From positions 184,015 through 248,014 of the forward strand of contig JAUVXF010000002.1 in NCBI GenBank assembly GCA_030603695.1: a stretch of 64,000 bases of DNA, read 5' to 3'. Below, piece after piece: positions 9,208 to 17,303 of this stretch. Each line of letters begins with the position of its first letter. Position 1 is the stretch's first letter. The notes under the pieces were generated by a model. The model worked only from the letters and a program-made list of their open reading frames with translations. It made no database searches and was not told where the DNA came from. Source of the DNA: Natronohydrobacter sp. (GTDB lineage: Bacteria; Pseudomonadota; Alphaproteobacteria; Rhodobacterales; Rhodobacteraceae). A program made the position numbers and the translations under genes.

Positions 9208-10455
9208 CTATCCCCGGCGCAGTTGCTCCAACATTGCCCGCGAGGGCTGCCCGGTGACATTTTGTCCCCGGGCTTGCTGCCAAGCCCGTATCGCGGCTTC
9301 GGAATTCGGGCCGATCACACCATCTGCGCCCTGGGTGTCAAACCCTGAGCGCGTCAGCAGGCGCTGAATTTCCTGCCGCTCTGCCAGCCGCAGGCCAAAG
9401 CGGTCTGGCTGGAAATCACCCAAAATCGGCCCGCCTCCGCGCAAGCGATCAGAAAGATGTCCAATTCCAATGACATAGAATTCAGAGTTATTGTAACGCA
9501 TGAGCACAGAGAAATTGCGGAAAATCAAGAATGCCGGGCCGCGCGGGCTATCGGGCAGGATAACGGATGCTGCGCCATGATCGGGCAAGCTGCCCCCGCG
9601 CATGGTGCGAAGGCCCAGCCCAGCCCATTCGGCCACGGGCCGCGTGCTGCCGCGCCCGGCCAGCGAAGTATTGAACCCCTCTGGCAGGCGCACTTCGACG
9701 CCCCAAGGCTGGCCGCGTTGCCAGCCCATGCGCGCCAGATAGTTTGCGGCAGAGGCCAGCGCATCTGCGGGGTTTTCCGCCCAGATATCGCGCCGCCCGT
9801 TGCCGGTGAAATCCACCGCATATTCCTGATAGGTGGTGGGGATGAACTGTGTATGCCCCATCGCCCCGGCCCATGAACCGCGCAAATTGGCCGCCGTGGT
9901 ATCGCCGCGCTGCAAGATGCGCAGCGCTGCTAGAAGCTGGCTTTCAAAGAACGCGCCCCGCCGCCCGTCAAAGGCCAAGGTTGCCAGCGCAGAGATGACA
10001 GGGATATCCCCACGCTCAGACCCATAGCGCGATTCCAGCCCCCAGATGGCGGTAATCACCTCTGGTTCTACCCCGAACCGCGCTTCAATGGCGCGCAGTG
10101 TCGCCCCTTCACGCGCCAGCGCCGCGCGCCCGCCTTCCAGCCGCATGTCGGAAACGGCAATGGCCAGATAATCTTCCAATGTGCGGGTAAATTCGGTCTG
10201 TCTGCGGTCGCGCGCGATCACATCCGGCAGGAACCCGGCCTCTGACAATGCCCGATCTGCGATGGCAGGGGGAATGCCCGCACTCAGCGCGCGGCCCCGG
10301 AATTGCGCAACCCAGGCATCAAATGCGGGGTTGGGCACGGGGCGCATGGGTGTTGGGCGCGCGGCAGGGCTGCTCATGGGCACACCGCCGCCCATACAGG
10401 CAGAAAGGGACAGGGCCGAAAGCCCCAGCATATAGCTCCGTCGCGAAAGATACAT
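9208..10455 (-). CDS. Lytic murein transglycosylase, MltB family, lipoprotein with C-terminal peptidoglycan-binding domain
   Basis: The protein has 415 residues. A signal sequence ends in the lipobox LSAC (C20), so an outer-membrane or periplasmic lipoprotein is expected. The catalytic domain has ITAIWGLESRYG with the likely catalytic glutamate E141, followed by SWAGAMGHTQFIP and VDFTGNGRRDIW, which are MltB signatures. Residues about 350-415 form a PG_binding_1 repeat (IQRLLTRSGFDTQGADGVIGPNSEAAIRAWQ). It cleaves glycan strands to 1,6-anhydro-muropeptides. A closely related paralogue is transcribed divergently from the same ~150-base gap. A TPR-sulfotransferase gene follows on the same strand. 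Confidence 0.92.
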   Translation of the reverse strand: MYLSRRSYMLGLSALSLSACMGGGVPMSSPAARPTPMRPVPNPAFDAWVAQFRGRALSAGIPPAIADRALSEAGFLPDVIARDRRQTEFTRTLEDYLAIAVSDMRLEGGRAALAREGATLRAIEARFGVEPEVITAIWGLESRYGSERGDIPVISALATLAFDGRRGAFFESQLLAALRILQRGDTTAANLRGSWAGAMGHTQFIPTTYQEYAVDFTGNGRRDIWAENPADALASAANYLARMGWQRGQPWGVEVRLPEGFNTSLAGRGSTRPVAEWAGLGLRTMRGGSLPDHGAASVILPDSPRGPAFLIFRNFSVLMRYNNSEFYVIGIGHLSDRLRGGGPILGDFQPDRFGLRLAERQEIQRLLTRSGFDTQGADGVIGPNSEAAIRAWQQARGQNVTGQPSRAMLEQLRRG

Positions 10456-10604
10456 GGCACTGCGCGCCTCTTTATATGATTTTGGAACAGCCTAGCCGAT
10501 TGCAGGGGCGGTGTTAAGACAGGCCATGATAGAAATCGCGTCATCTGGCTTGGTTTGCGGATGCGCGGCGGGTAAGGTTGTCCGAAATGGCAAAGGGTGT
10601 TGGG

Positions 10605-11831
10605 ATGCGGTTTTTGGCGTTGGCCTTGGTCTTGGTGCTGCCCGGTTGTGTGGGGGCAAATGTTGCCTCTTCGCCGCGCCCCGAAGCGCGGGCAGATATC
10701 GCGCCCGTGCAGGTTGGGCGCGATAGCTTCGCCACATGGGTGGACGGGTTTGGCCTGCGCGCACAGGCGCAGGGTATCAGCGCGGCCACATTGGCCCAGG
10801 CCCGCCCCCATCTGCGGTATGTGCCAGACAGCATCAGGCTGGATCAGCGCCAAAGCGAATTCGGCGCGCGGGTGTGGGAGTATATGGATAGCGCCGTGAC
10901 CCCTGCGCGCATATCGCAGGGGCAAGCCATGCTGCGCCAGCATGCCGCCCTTTTGGCCCGGATCGAGGCGCGCTTTGGCGTGCCCCCCGAAGTGGTGGTC
11001 GCCGTTTGGGGGCTAGAGACATCTTACGGCGCGGATCGGGGGCGGGTGCCAACATTGGCAACCCTTGCAACACTGGCCAAAGACGGGCGGCGCGGCGCGT
11101 TTTTTGAAGGGCAGTTGATAGATGCGCTGCGCATTGTGCAGGCCGGGGATATTCGGGCAGCGGATATGATCGGGTCTTGGGCGGGGGCGTTTGGGCATAC
11201 GCAATTCATGCCCTCCAGCTATCTGGCCTATGCCGTGGATTTCACGGGCAACGGGCGGCGCGATTTATGGGGCAATGATCCGGCAGATGCTCTGGCCTCT
11301 GCGGCCAATTATCTGGCGCGGCGGGGTTGGGTGCGTGGCCAGCCTTGGGCGGTGGAAGTGGTTTTGCCCGAAGGGTTTGACCTGCGCCTGACAGGCGCGC
11401 AGCAAAACAGCGAGGCATGGGCGCGCGCGGGGCTGCGCGCGGCGGCGGGGGGCGGGCTGGCAAGCGGGCCATCGCGGCTGATCCTGCCGGGGGGCGCGCG
11501 GGGGCCTGCTTTTCTGGCCTATAACAATTACGATGTGATGAAAGAGTATAACATTTCAGACGCTTATGTTTTGGCGCTTGGGCATCTGTCTGACAGGCTG
11601 CGCGGGGCCGGGGCGCTGCGTGGGCAGTGGCCACGCAGCGACAGGGCGCTTGATCTGGCCGAGCGTATAGAGGTGCAGCGCCGCCTTGTGGCCTTGGGCT
11701 ATGATACGGCGGGCATAGATGGCCGCCACGGCCCGGCCACAGTGGCGGCGGTGCAAGAATGGCAACGCGCGCAGGGCCTCGCACCAGATGGCTATATTAA
11801 TGCCGATCTGCTGGCGCGGCTGCGGCGTTAG
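10605..11831 (+). CDS. Lytic murein transglycosylase, MltB family, lipoprotein (divergent paralogue)
   Basis: This 408-residue protein has a signal peptide and lipobox LPGC (C15). Catalytic segment VVAVWGLETSYG carries E138, followed by SWAGAFGHTQFMPS and VDFTGNGRRDLW. The C-terminus holds a PG_binding_1 domain (VQRRLVALGYDTAGIDGRHGPATVAAVQEWQ). The architecture is the same as the divergent neighbour, so the pair probably arose by duplication. The start at 10605 is chosen because AAAGGG lies 7 bases upstream and the lipoprotein signal begins there; upstream ATG (10587) and TTG (10578) codons are less suitable. Its 3' end overlaps the convergent DUF6525 gene by 35 bases. Confidence 0.92.
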   Translation: MRFLALALVLVLPGCVGANVASSPRPEARADIAPVQVGRDSFATWVDGFGLRAQAQGISAATLAQARPHLRYVPDSIRLDQRQSEFGARVWEYMDSAVTPARISQGQAMLRQHAALLARIEARFGVPPEVVVAVWGLETSYGADRGRVPTLATLATLAKDGRRGAFFEGQLIDALRIVQAGDIRAADMIGSWAGAFGHTQFMPSSYLAYAVDFTGNGRRDLWGNDPADALASAANYLARRGWVRGQPWAVEVVLPEGFDLRLTGAQQNSEAWARAGLRAAAGGGLASGPSRLILPGGARGPAFLAYNNYDVMKEYNISDAYVLALGHLSDRLRGAGALRGQWPRSDRALDLAERIEVQRRLVALGYDTAGIDGRHGPATVAAVQEWQRAQGLAPDGYINADLLARLRR

Positions 11832-12138
11832 CGGGCTGGCGCGGCTGGCGGGGTGGCCCCTGATTGCCTGCCACTTGCGCGGCAGGATGCGCCGCGCCCC
11901 AGATTTTCGCGGCATCGCGCGCCAGCATCCGGGCTTCTGCCCGCGCAAGTGCGGCGCGCGCTGCGGCCAGATTGCCCTTGCTATCGCGCAGGCTGCGCTG
12001 CCACAGGCGCAGGGCGGAATGCGCGCTCCAGGGTAGGGCGGCACTGGCCAGCCAGTGCCGCAATTCGGGGGGCAGGCGGTCATAATGTGCCATCGGGCTT
12101 TGCCTGCGCCGCAGATGTGTTACCAGATTGCGCGCCAT
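11797..12138 (-). CDS. DUF6525-like small protein
   Basis: This 113-residue basic protein starts MARNLVTHLRRRQSPMAHYDRLPPELRHWLA in outline and contains WSAHSALRLWQR and EARMLARDAAKIWG. I recognise this as the pattern of the DUF6525 family found in Rhodobacterales; no function is known. It begins four bases after the stop of the COG0523 GTPase and is probably co-transcribed with it. That would place it under the Zur-like box as well. Its last 35 bases overlap the 3' end of the convergent lytic transglycosylase gene, and the C-terminal tail (QPRQPANAAAAPADRH) is low-complexity. Confidence 0.7.
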   Translation of the reverse strand: MARNLVTHLRRRQSPMAHYDRLPPELRHWLASAALPWSAHSALRLWQRSLRDSKGNLAAARAALARAEARMLARDAAKIWGAAHPAAQVAGNQGPPRQPRQPANAAAAPADRH

Positions 12139-12142
12139 GATT

Positions 12143-13354
12143 TCAGGCCGCCTGCCCCTTGCCCCAGCGGGGAAACGGGTCTGGCAGTGTGGCCCATGCG
12201 TCTGGCGTGAAACGCTCTGTATCCATCATGCAGGTATCCAGCGCCGCAATCAGCGCCGCGCGATCCATATCCGCGCCGATAAAGACCAGTTCTTGCCGCC
12301 TGTCGCCCCAAGGCTCTTGCCAGTTCGCGCGCATTTTCGCCAAGGCCTCTGGATGGTCAGGCCAGCGTGCTTGCGGAATTGCGGCCCACCAGCCCCCCAA
12401 GGGCGCCACGCTGCACAAAGCCCCGGCAAGCGAGAATTCGGCCACCCAATTGGGGCGTGTGGCAATCCAGAAATGCCCTTTGGCGCGGATAACCCCCGGA
12501 AGCGGGCCATTCAGCAGGCCATGAATCCGCGCCGGGTGAAAGGGCCTGCGCGCCCGATAGACAAAGCTGGATATGCCATATTCTTCAGTCTCAGACATAT
12601 GATCGGCAAAGCCATACAACTCTTTCGCCCAAAGCGGGTGTTCATGCGCGCGCTCGAAATCAAAAAGGCGGGTGTTGAAAATGCGGTCTGGGTCAACCTT
12701 GGAATGATCCGTCTCTATCAGCACGGCCGAAGGGTTGAGCGCCTTGATTATCTTGCGCGCGGCATCACGGCGCGCAGGCCCGGCATCGGTGATCTTGTTC
12801 AGCATAATCACATCGGCAAATTCAATCTGCTCTGTCAGCAAGGTAACAAGACTGCGGTCATCATCCTCGCCAAGGCTCTCGCCCCTGTCGGACAGGAAAT
12901 CATGGCTGGAGAAATCTTTGAGCAGGTTGACCGCATCCACCACCGTGACCATTGTATCCAGCCGTGCGACATCCATCAGGCTCTCGCCGCCTTCATCGCG
13001 AAATTCAAAGGTGGCGGCCACGGGCAGGGGTTCTGCAATGCCGGTAGATTCGATCAGCAGGTAATCGAAACGCCCCTCGGCCGAGAGCCGGCGCACCTCT
13101 GCCAGCAGATCATCGCGCAGGGTGCAGCAGATGCAGCCATTGGACATCTCGACCAACTTTTCTTCGCCGCGTTTCAGATCTACGCCCGCGGCAACCAGAT
13201 CGGCATCGATATTCACTTCGGACATATCATTGACAATCACAGCCACCCGGCGGCCCGCGCGATTGTTCAGAACATGATTGAGAAGTGTGGTTTTGCCTGC
13301 CCCCAGAAAACCGGAAAGCACCGTGACGGGCAGGCGATTATCGGGATTTTGCAT
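12143..13354 (-). CDS. COG0523 (CobW/YjiA/ZigA-type) G3E GTPase, predicted zinc metallochaperone
   Basis: This 403-residue protein has the Walker A motif GFLGAGKT (15-22) and the metal-binding GCICC motif (C74, C76, C77) that defines the family. A CobW C-terminal domain occupies about residues 250-380. COG0523 GTPases deliver zinc or other metals to client enzymes; members preceded by a Zur box belong to the zinc-starvation response. An AGGAG site precedes the ATG. A Zur-like palindrome lies 15 bases upstream of the start, close to where transcription would begin, which strongly supports a zinc role rather than cobalamin synthesis. The DUF6525 gene follows in the same transcript. Confidence 0.93.
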   Translation of the reverse strand: MQNPDNRLPVTVLSGFLGAGKTTLLNHVLNNRAGRRVAVIVNDMSEVNIDADLVAAGVDLKRGEEKLVEMSNGCICCTLRDDLLAEVRRLSAEGRFDYLLIESTGIAEPLPVAATFEFRDEGGESLMDVARLDTMVTVVDAVNLLKDFSSHDFLSDRGESLGEDDDRSLVTLLTEQIEFADVIMLNKITDAGPARRDAARKIIKALNPSAVLIETDHSKVDPDRIFNTRLFDFERAHEHPLWAKELYGFADHMSETEEYGISSFVYRARRPFHPARIHGLLNGPLPGVIRAKGHFWIATRPNWVAEFSLAGALCSVAPLGGWWAAIPQARWPDHPEALAKMRANWQEPWGDRRQELVFIGADMDRAALIAALDTCMMDTERFTPDAWATLPDPFPRWGKGQAA

Positions 13355-13369
13355 CGGGCGCTCCTGTTA

Positions 13370-13384
13370 TGTAATACTATAACA
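13370..13384. promoter_or_regulatory. Zur-like operator upstream of the COG0523 GTPase
   Basis: The core TGTAAT-ACT-ATAACA is a palindrome with one mismatch. Read on the minus strand it is TGTTAT-AGT-ATTACA, flanked by AA, which fits the proteobacterial Zur consensus (ATGTTATANTATAACAT). The same half-sites occur in the znuA/zur intergenic region of this window. It lies 15 bases before the GTPase start codon. Confidence 0.82.
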
Positions 13385-13435
13385 TTTAACCAAGCGGCGA
13401 TGTGCCCGCAAGCCCCAAATCGTCGTACCGTATAA

Positions 13436-13463
13436 CGAAAAACGCGCCCCGATGGGGCGCGTT
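13436..13463 (-). terminator. Rho-independent terminator of the class I aldolase gene
   Basis: Perfect 10-bp stem AACGCGCCCC/GGGGCGCGTT with an ATC loop on the minus strand, running into a five-T tract. It lies about 42 bases past the aldolase stop. Confidence 0.9.
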
Positions 13464-13505
13464 TGCGAGCAGGGTTCCTGCGCGGCACGCAGTGTGACGG
13501 ATCGT

Positions 13506-14435
13506 TCAGGCTTTACCCTTGTAGATATCCACCAGCTTGGAGAGCATCGCCAAGGCCTCTTCCCGGTCGCGCTGAAAGCTGTTGCGCCCGATGATAGAGC
13601 CATTGCCACCACCGTCCCGAATGGCGCGGGCATCATCATAAACGCTATCGGCACCCTTTTTGGCCCCGCCCGAAAATACCACAATGCGCCGCCCATTGAA
13701 ACTCGCCTGCATGCAATGTTTCACCCGTGCGGCCTGTGTGGCAATATCGATCTGCTTTTCCTCATAGACTTTCTTGGCCTCTGGCAGCATCAGATGATCG
13801 GTCGAGAGTTTGATCTTGATGATATGCGCGCCCAGAAGGGCCGCGATTTGCGCGGCATAGGCGGCCACATCAATCCCGGTTTCGCCGTCTTTGGTAATCG
13901 CCTCGCCGCGCGGATAAGACCAGATCACGGTTGCCACGCCTTTTGCCGCTGCCTCTTCGCGCATGGCAGAGATTTCTTCAAACATATCCAGCGCACAATC
14001 GCTGCCGGGATAGATGGTAAAGCCGATGGCCGCGCATCCAAGGCGCAGCGCATCATCGACAGAGGCGGTGATGGCCTGATTTTTGCCAGCCGTGTCCGAC
14101 ATCAGCGAATTGGCCGAATTCACTTTCAGGATGGTGGGGATCTGGCCAGCATAGGTATCTGCGCCCGCCTCTATCATGCCCAAGGGGGCGGCATAGGCGT
14201 TCAGCCCGGCATCCAACGCAAGCTGATAATGATAATGGGGGTCATAGGCGGCGGGATTGGCGGCAAAAGTGCGCGCCGGGCCATGTTCAAACCCCTGATC
14301 CACAGGCAGGATGATCATTTTGCCTGTGCCGCCAAGCTTGCCCTGCATCAACATGCGGCACAGATTGGCTTTCACTCCGGGGGCTTCGCCTTCGTAATTG
14401 GCAAGGATTTTCTGAACAATTCGTGTCGCGCGCAT
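13506..14435 (-). CDS. Class I fructose-bisphosphate aldolase (DhnA/FbaB type)
   Basis: This 309-residue protein belongs to the archaeal-type class I aldolases, which form a Schiff base with lysine and need no metal. It interconverts fructose 1,6-bisphosphate with dihydroxyacetone phosphate and glyceraldehyde 3-phosphate. The segment HIIKIKLSTD supplies the candidate Schiff-base lysine (K207 or K209); LPVDQGFEHGP (43-53) and IWSYPRGEA (171-179) are family motifs. The ATG at 14435 has an AGGAG site. An upstream in-frame start would add a non-homologous tail. The gene is monocistronic with its own terminator. In ED-pathway bacteria such as this it would serve mainly gluconeogenesis, which is an inference. 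Confidence 0.93.
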   Translation of the reverse strand: MRATRIVQKILANYEGEAPGVKANLCRMLMQGKLGGTGKMIILPVDQGFEHGPARTFAANPAAYDPHYHYQLALDAGLNAYAAPLGMIEAGADTYAGQIPTILKVNSANSLMSDTAGKNQAITASVDDALRLGCAAIGFTIYPGSDCALDMFEEISAMREEAAAKGVATVIWSYPRGEAITKDGETGIDVAAYAAQIAALLGAHIIKIKLSTDHLMLPEAKKVYEEKQIDIATQAARVKHCMQASFNGRRIVVFSGGAKKGADSVYDDARAIRDGGGNGSIIGRNSFQRDREEALAMLSKLVDIYKGKA

Positions 14436-14577
14436 GGGCTGCTCCTGTCCGTTTGGGTTTGGGGCAGGGTTAATCCGGGCAATGCGGCAAAACAATGGGA
14501 ATTTTCGGGCGAAAGCCCAATGCTGGCGCTAAACCATGTCAAATATCACGGATTATGTGCCCAAATCTGCGAGGGAA

Positions 14578-14651
14578 TGGAGCGGGTGAAGGGAATCGAA
14601 CCCTCGTATTCAGCTTGGGAAGCTGCTGCTCTACCATTGAGCTACACCCGC
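14578..14651 (-). tRNA. tRNA-Gly (CCC anticodon)
   Basis: A cloverleaf folds on the minus strand: acceptor GCGGGTG/CACCCGC, D arm GCTC-AATGGTA-GAGC, anticodon loop TTCCCAA with anticodon CCC, and T arm containing GGTTCGATTCC. The discriminator T and the 3' CCA are encoded. It decodes GGG. It lies between ssb and the aldolase gene, both on the same strand. Confidence 0.95.
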
Positions 14652-14697
14652 GATGATCCGCCCAATACCTTGCGCGGATCGTGGCGTCAAGCACCCC

Positions 14698-15174
14698 TCA
14701 GAAGGGGATTTCATCATCCATATCGGCGGGGCCAGCCGGAGAGGATTTGCCATACCCAGAGGAATAGCCCTGATCGCGGTCATAGCCGCCTGAGGATGGG
14801 GCAGGGGCGTTACCACCTTCGGGGCGTCCGCCCAGAAGTGTCAACTCGCTTCGATAGGGGCGCAGCACGATTTCGGTTGTATAGCGGTCTGCGCCAGACT
14901 GGTCTTGCCATTTGCGGGTTTCAAGCTGGCCTTCGATATAGACGGTCGATCCTTTGCGTAGATACTGTTCCGCAATCCGCACCAGCGGTTCAGCGAAAAT
15001 CGCCACACTATGCCACTCTGTCTTTTCGCGGCTCTCGCCAGATGTCTTGTCGCGCCACCGCTCTGATGTGGCGATACGCAGATTGCAGACTTTGCCACCG
15101 TTGGGAAAGCTGCGCACTTCGGGGTCGCGCCCCAGATTGCCAATGAGAATGACCTTGTTAACCGATCCTGCCAT
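14698..15174 (-). CDS. ssb: Single-stranded DNA-binding protein
   Basis: This 158-residue SSB binds single-stranded DNA during replication, recombination and repair. The N-terminal OB fold (about 5-110) begins [17 protein letters not shown], with the conserved [10 protein letters not shown] and [11 protein letters not shown] segments. A Gly/Pro/Ser-rich linker follows. The acidic C-terminal tip DMDDEIPF is the partner-docking motif that recruits exonucleases, RecO and other proteins. An AAGGGGAC ribosome site precedes the ATG at 15174; longer in-frame starts are not supported. I see no SOS box in the upstream 200 bases. Confidence 0.97.
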   Translation of the reverse strand: MAGSVNKVILIGNLGRDPEVRSFPNGGKVCNLRIATSERWRDKTSGESREKTEWHSVAIFAEPLVRIAEQYLRKGSTVYIEGQLETRKWQDQSGADRYTTEIVLRPYRSELTLLGGRPEGGNAPAPSSGGYDRDQGYSSGYGKSSPAGPADMDDEIPF

Positions 15175-15375
15175 AACGTCCCCTTTCCTGCTGGTGATGC
15201 GCTTGTCATCCAATTTCGCTGCAATCGCAATCAGTTTTCCGGGCATTGTCTGACAGGATGGTAAAGAAACCCTGAAGATACGCAAGCGCGCTGAAAAGCC
15301 CCTTGCGTGGCCAGACTGGTCAAGGGGCTTGAATCGGGCTATTGTAGCCGCTTGGGGTAGGATGCAGGGGCGATC

Positions 15376-15978
15376 ATGCAAAAACAGGCGTTTTATCTGC
15401 TTGGTGCGGCGCTTGGGGTGTCTGTCAGTGCGGTGGGCGCGCAGGGGCTTAGCCTGTCGGGAAATTCCGGTGCGTCGCGGTTGGATACAGTGCGCATGGC
15501 CAGCCGTGTGCTGGATGGGCGGCTGTCAGAGCAATACTCTGCATCTGCGCGGTTTTTGCCAAATGCGGGCCAGCAGGCAGAGCCGGCAATTCCGCGCTAT
15601 ACGGGGCGCTATCAGGGCGAGTATCTGGAACTGGCCCGCGCCGCCGCGCGCCAGCACAATATCCCCGAAGACCTGTTCTTGCGTCTGGTCTATCAGGAAA
15701 GCCGCTGGAACCCGAATGCCATTTCCCACAAGGGCGCGATCGGACTGGCGCAGCTGATGCCCGGAACGGCCCAGATGCTGCGGGTTGATCCCACCGATCC
15801 GCGCCAAAACCTTGAAGGTGGCGCGCGCTATCTGCGTATGATGTATGACCGCTTTGGCAACTGGCGGCTGGCGCTGGCCGCCTATAATGCCGGGCCGGGG
15901 GCTGTGGAACAGCATGGCGGCATTCCCCCCTTCACCGAAACGCGGGATTATGTGCGTATCATTCTGGGGGCTGGATAG
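15376..15978 (+). CDS. Lytic transglycosylase (SLT domain, periplasmic)
   Basis: This 200-residue protein has an N-terminal signal peptide ending near GAQG (residue 24). The Slt70-type goose-lysozyme-like domain covers about residues 80-195, with the catalytic glutamate E108 in VYQESRWNP, then [14 protein letters not shown] and [13 protein letters not shown]. It cleaves the MurNAc-GlcNAc bond with formation of an anhydro end. The short size and lack of binding modules suggest a small soluble periplasmic enzyme. It is transcribed away from ssb. Its stop is 66 bases before a class V aminotransferase gene, so they may share a transcript. Confidence 0.93.
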   Translation: MQKQAFYLLGAALGVSVSAVGAQGLSLSGNSGASRLDTVRMASRVLDGRLSEQYSASARFLPNAGQQAEPAIPRYTGRYQGEYLELARAAARQHNIPEDLFLRLVYQESRWNPNAISHKGAIGLAQLMPGTAQMLRVDPTDPRQNLEGGARYLRMMYDRFGNWRLALAAYNAGPGAVEQHGGIPPFTETRDYVRIILGAG

Positions 15979-16044
15979 GTTTTCGGGCTTGCGGCTGCGG
16001 GCGCGGTTGCGCAAACTGCCGCAAAAACCGCACCCGGAGGCCAA

Positions 16045-17283
16045 ATGCCCGCGCCACAGCTTGATCTAGATTTCGTTCGCGCCCAATTCCCCGCTTTTGC
16101 CGAACCCAGCTTGCGTGGGCGGGCGTTTTTTGAAAACGCGGGCGGGTCTTATACCTGCCGTCAGGTGATAGACAGGCTGACGCGCTATTATCACAGCCGC
16201 AAAGTGCAGCCCTACGGGGCCTATCCGGCCTCTCAGCTGGCCGGGGCAGAGATGGACGAGGCGCGCACGCGTCTTTCCGCTATGATGGGCGTGGAAGCAG
16301 ACGAACTCAGCTTTGGCCCCTCGACCACGGCCAATACCTATGTTCTTGCCCATGCCTTTGGCGACTGGCTTTCGCCCGGTGATGCGATCATCGTGACAGA
16401 TCAGGATCACGAGGCGAATTCGGGGCCGTGGCGGCGTCTGGCCGCGCGCGGCGTGGATGTGCGCGAATGGAAGCTTGATCCCCTGTCTGGCCATCTAGAC
16501 CCCAAATCCCTTTGGGCGCTGATGGATGAGAAAGTGCGGCTGGTCTGTTTTCCCCATTGCTCCAACGTGGTGGGAGAGGTGAATGCGGTGGCCGACATTT
16601 GCGCGCAGTTGCGCGCGGCGGGGGTATATAGCTGCGTAGATGGTGTGTCTTACGCCCCCCATGGCCTGCCCGATGTGGCGGCATTGGGCGCAGATATCTA
16701 CCTCTTTTCCGCCTATAAAACCTATGGCCCCCATCAAGGGCTTATGGTGATCCGGCGCGCCTTGGGCGAGGTGCTGCCCAATCAGGGGCATTATTTCAAC
16801 GCCGATATCTTGTATAAGCGCTTCACCCCCGCCGGGCCTGACCATGCCCAGATAGCCGCTTGCGCGGGTATGGCCGATTATATTGATGCGCTGCATGCCC
16901 ATCATTTCGGCACAAACGCGGCCGCCAGCCCGCTTGCGCGCAATGCGGCTGTGCATGATCTGATGCGCGCGCAGGAAACGGCACTGTTGCAACCCTTGCT
17001 GGATCATCTGGCGGGGCGCAATGATCTGCGCTTGCTTGGCCCGCGCGATGCCGCGCACCGCGCGCCGACTGTGGCGATAGCCCATGCCCGCGCGGGGGCT
17101 GATCTGGCCCGCGACTTGGCTCCGCATGGCATTATGGCGGGGGGCGGCAGTTTTTATGCCAACCGCGCGCTTCAAGGGCAGGGGGTTGATCCCGCCCATG
17201 GGGTGCTGCGGCTGTCTTTCGTGCATTATACCGCGCCCCAAGAGCTTGACCAATTGATCACCGCGCTAGATCGGGTGTTGTAA
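16045..17283 (+). CDS. Cysteine desulfurase-like class V aminotransferase
   Basis: This 412-residue PLP enzyme is of the aminotransferase class V (NifS/Csd-like) fold. The cofactor lysine is K225 in SAYKTYGPHQG; the TDQDHEAN and FPHCSNVVGEV segments fit the family. It lacks an obvious SufS/IscS active-site cysteine loop, so the exact reaction (desulfurase, kynureninase-like or other) is unclear. A GGAGG site lies upstream of the ATG. It is followed after 20 bases by the photolyase gene, so aminotransferase-photolyase-cfa may form one operon. Calling it cysteine desulfurase would be over-specific. Confidence 0.8.
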   Translation: MPAPQLDLDFVRAQFPAFAEPSLRGRAFFENAGGSYTCRQVIDRLTRYYHSRKVQPYGAYPASQLAGAEMDEARTRLSAMMGVEADELSFGPSTTANTYVLAHAFGDWLSPGDAIIVTDQDHEANSGPWRRLAARGVDVREWKLDPLSGHLDPKSLWALMDEKVRLVCFPHCSNVVGEVNAVADICAQLRAAGVYSCVDGVSYAPHGLPDVAALGADIYLFSAYKTYGPHQGLMVIRRALGEVLPNQGHYFNADILYKRFTPAGPDHAQIAACAGMADYIDALHAHHFGTNAAASPLARNAAVHDLMRAQETALLQPLLDHLAGRNDLRLLGPRDAAHRAPTVAIAHARAGADLARDLAPHGIMAGGGSFYANRALQGQGVDPAHGVLRLSFVHYTAPQELDQLITALDRVL

Positions 17284-17303
17284 CCAAACCCAAGGCCCGG
17301 AAA

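Noticed and set aside
13452..15146. 564-residue plus-strand ORF
   Set aside because: It runs through the aldolase gene, tRNA-Gly and most of ssb, all on the opposite strand, and has no recognisable domain.
17255..17284. sigma-E (RpoE/ChrR) promoter ahead of the photolyase gene
   Set aside because: TGATCA and TAAC are present, but they are 20 bases apart, the -35 lacks the final C, and they lie within the preceding gene; the match is too weak to list.
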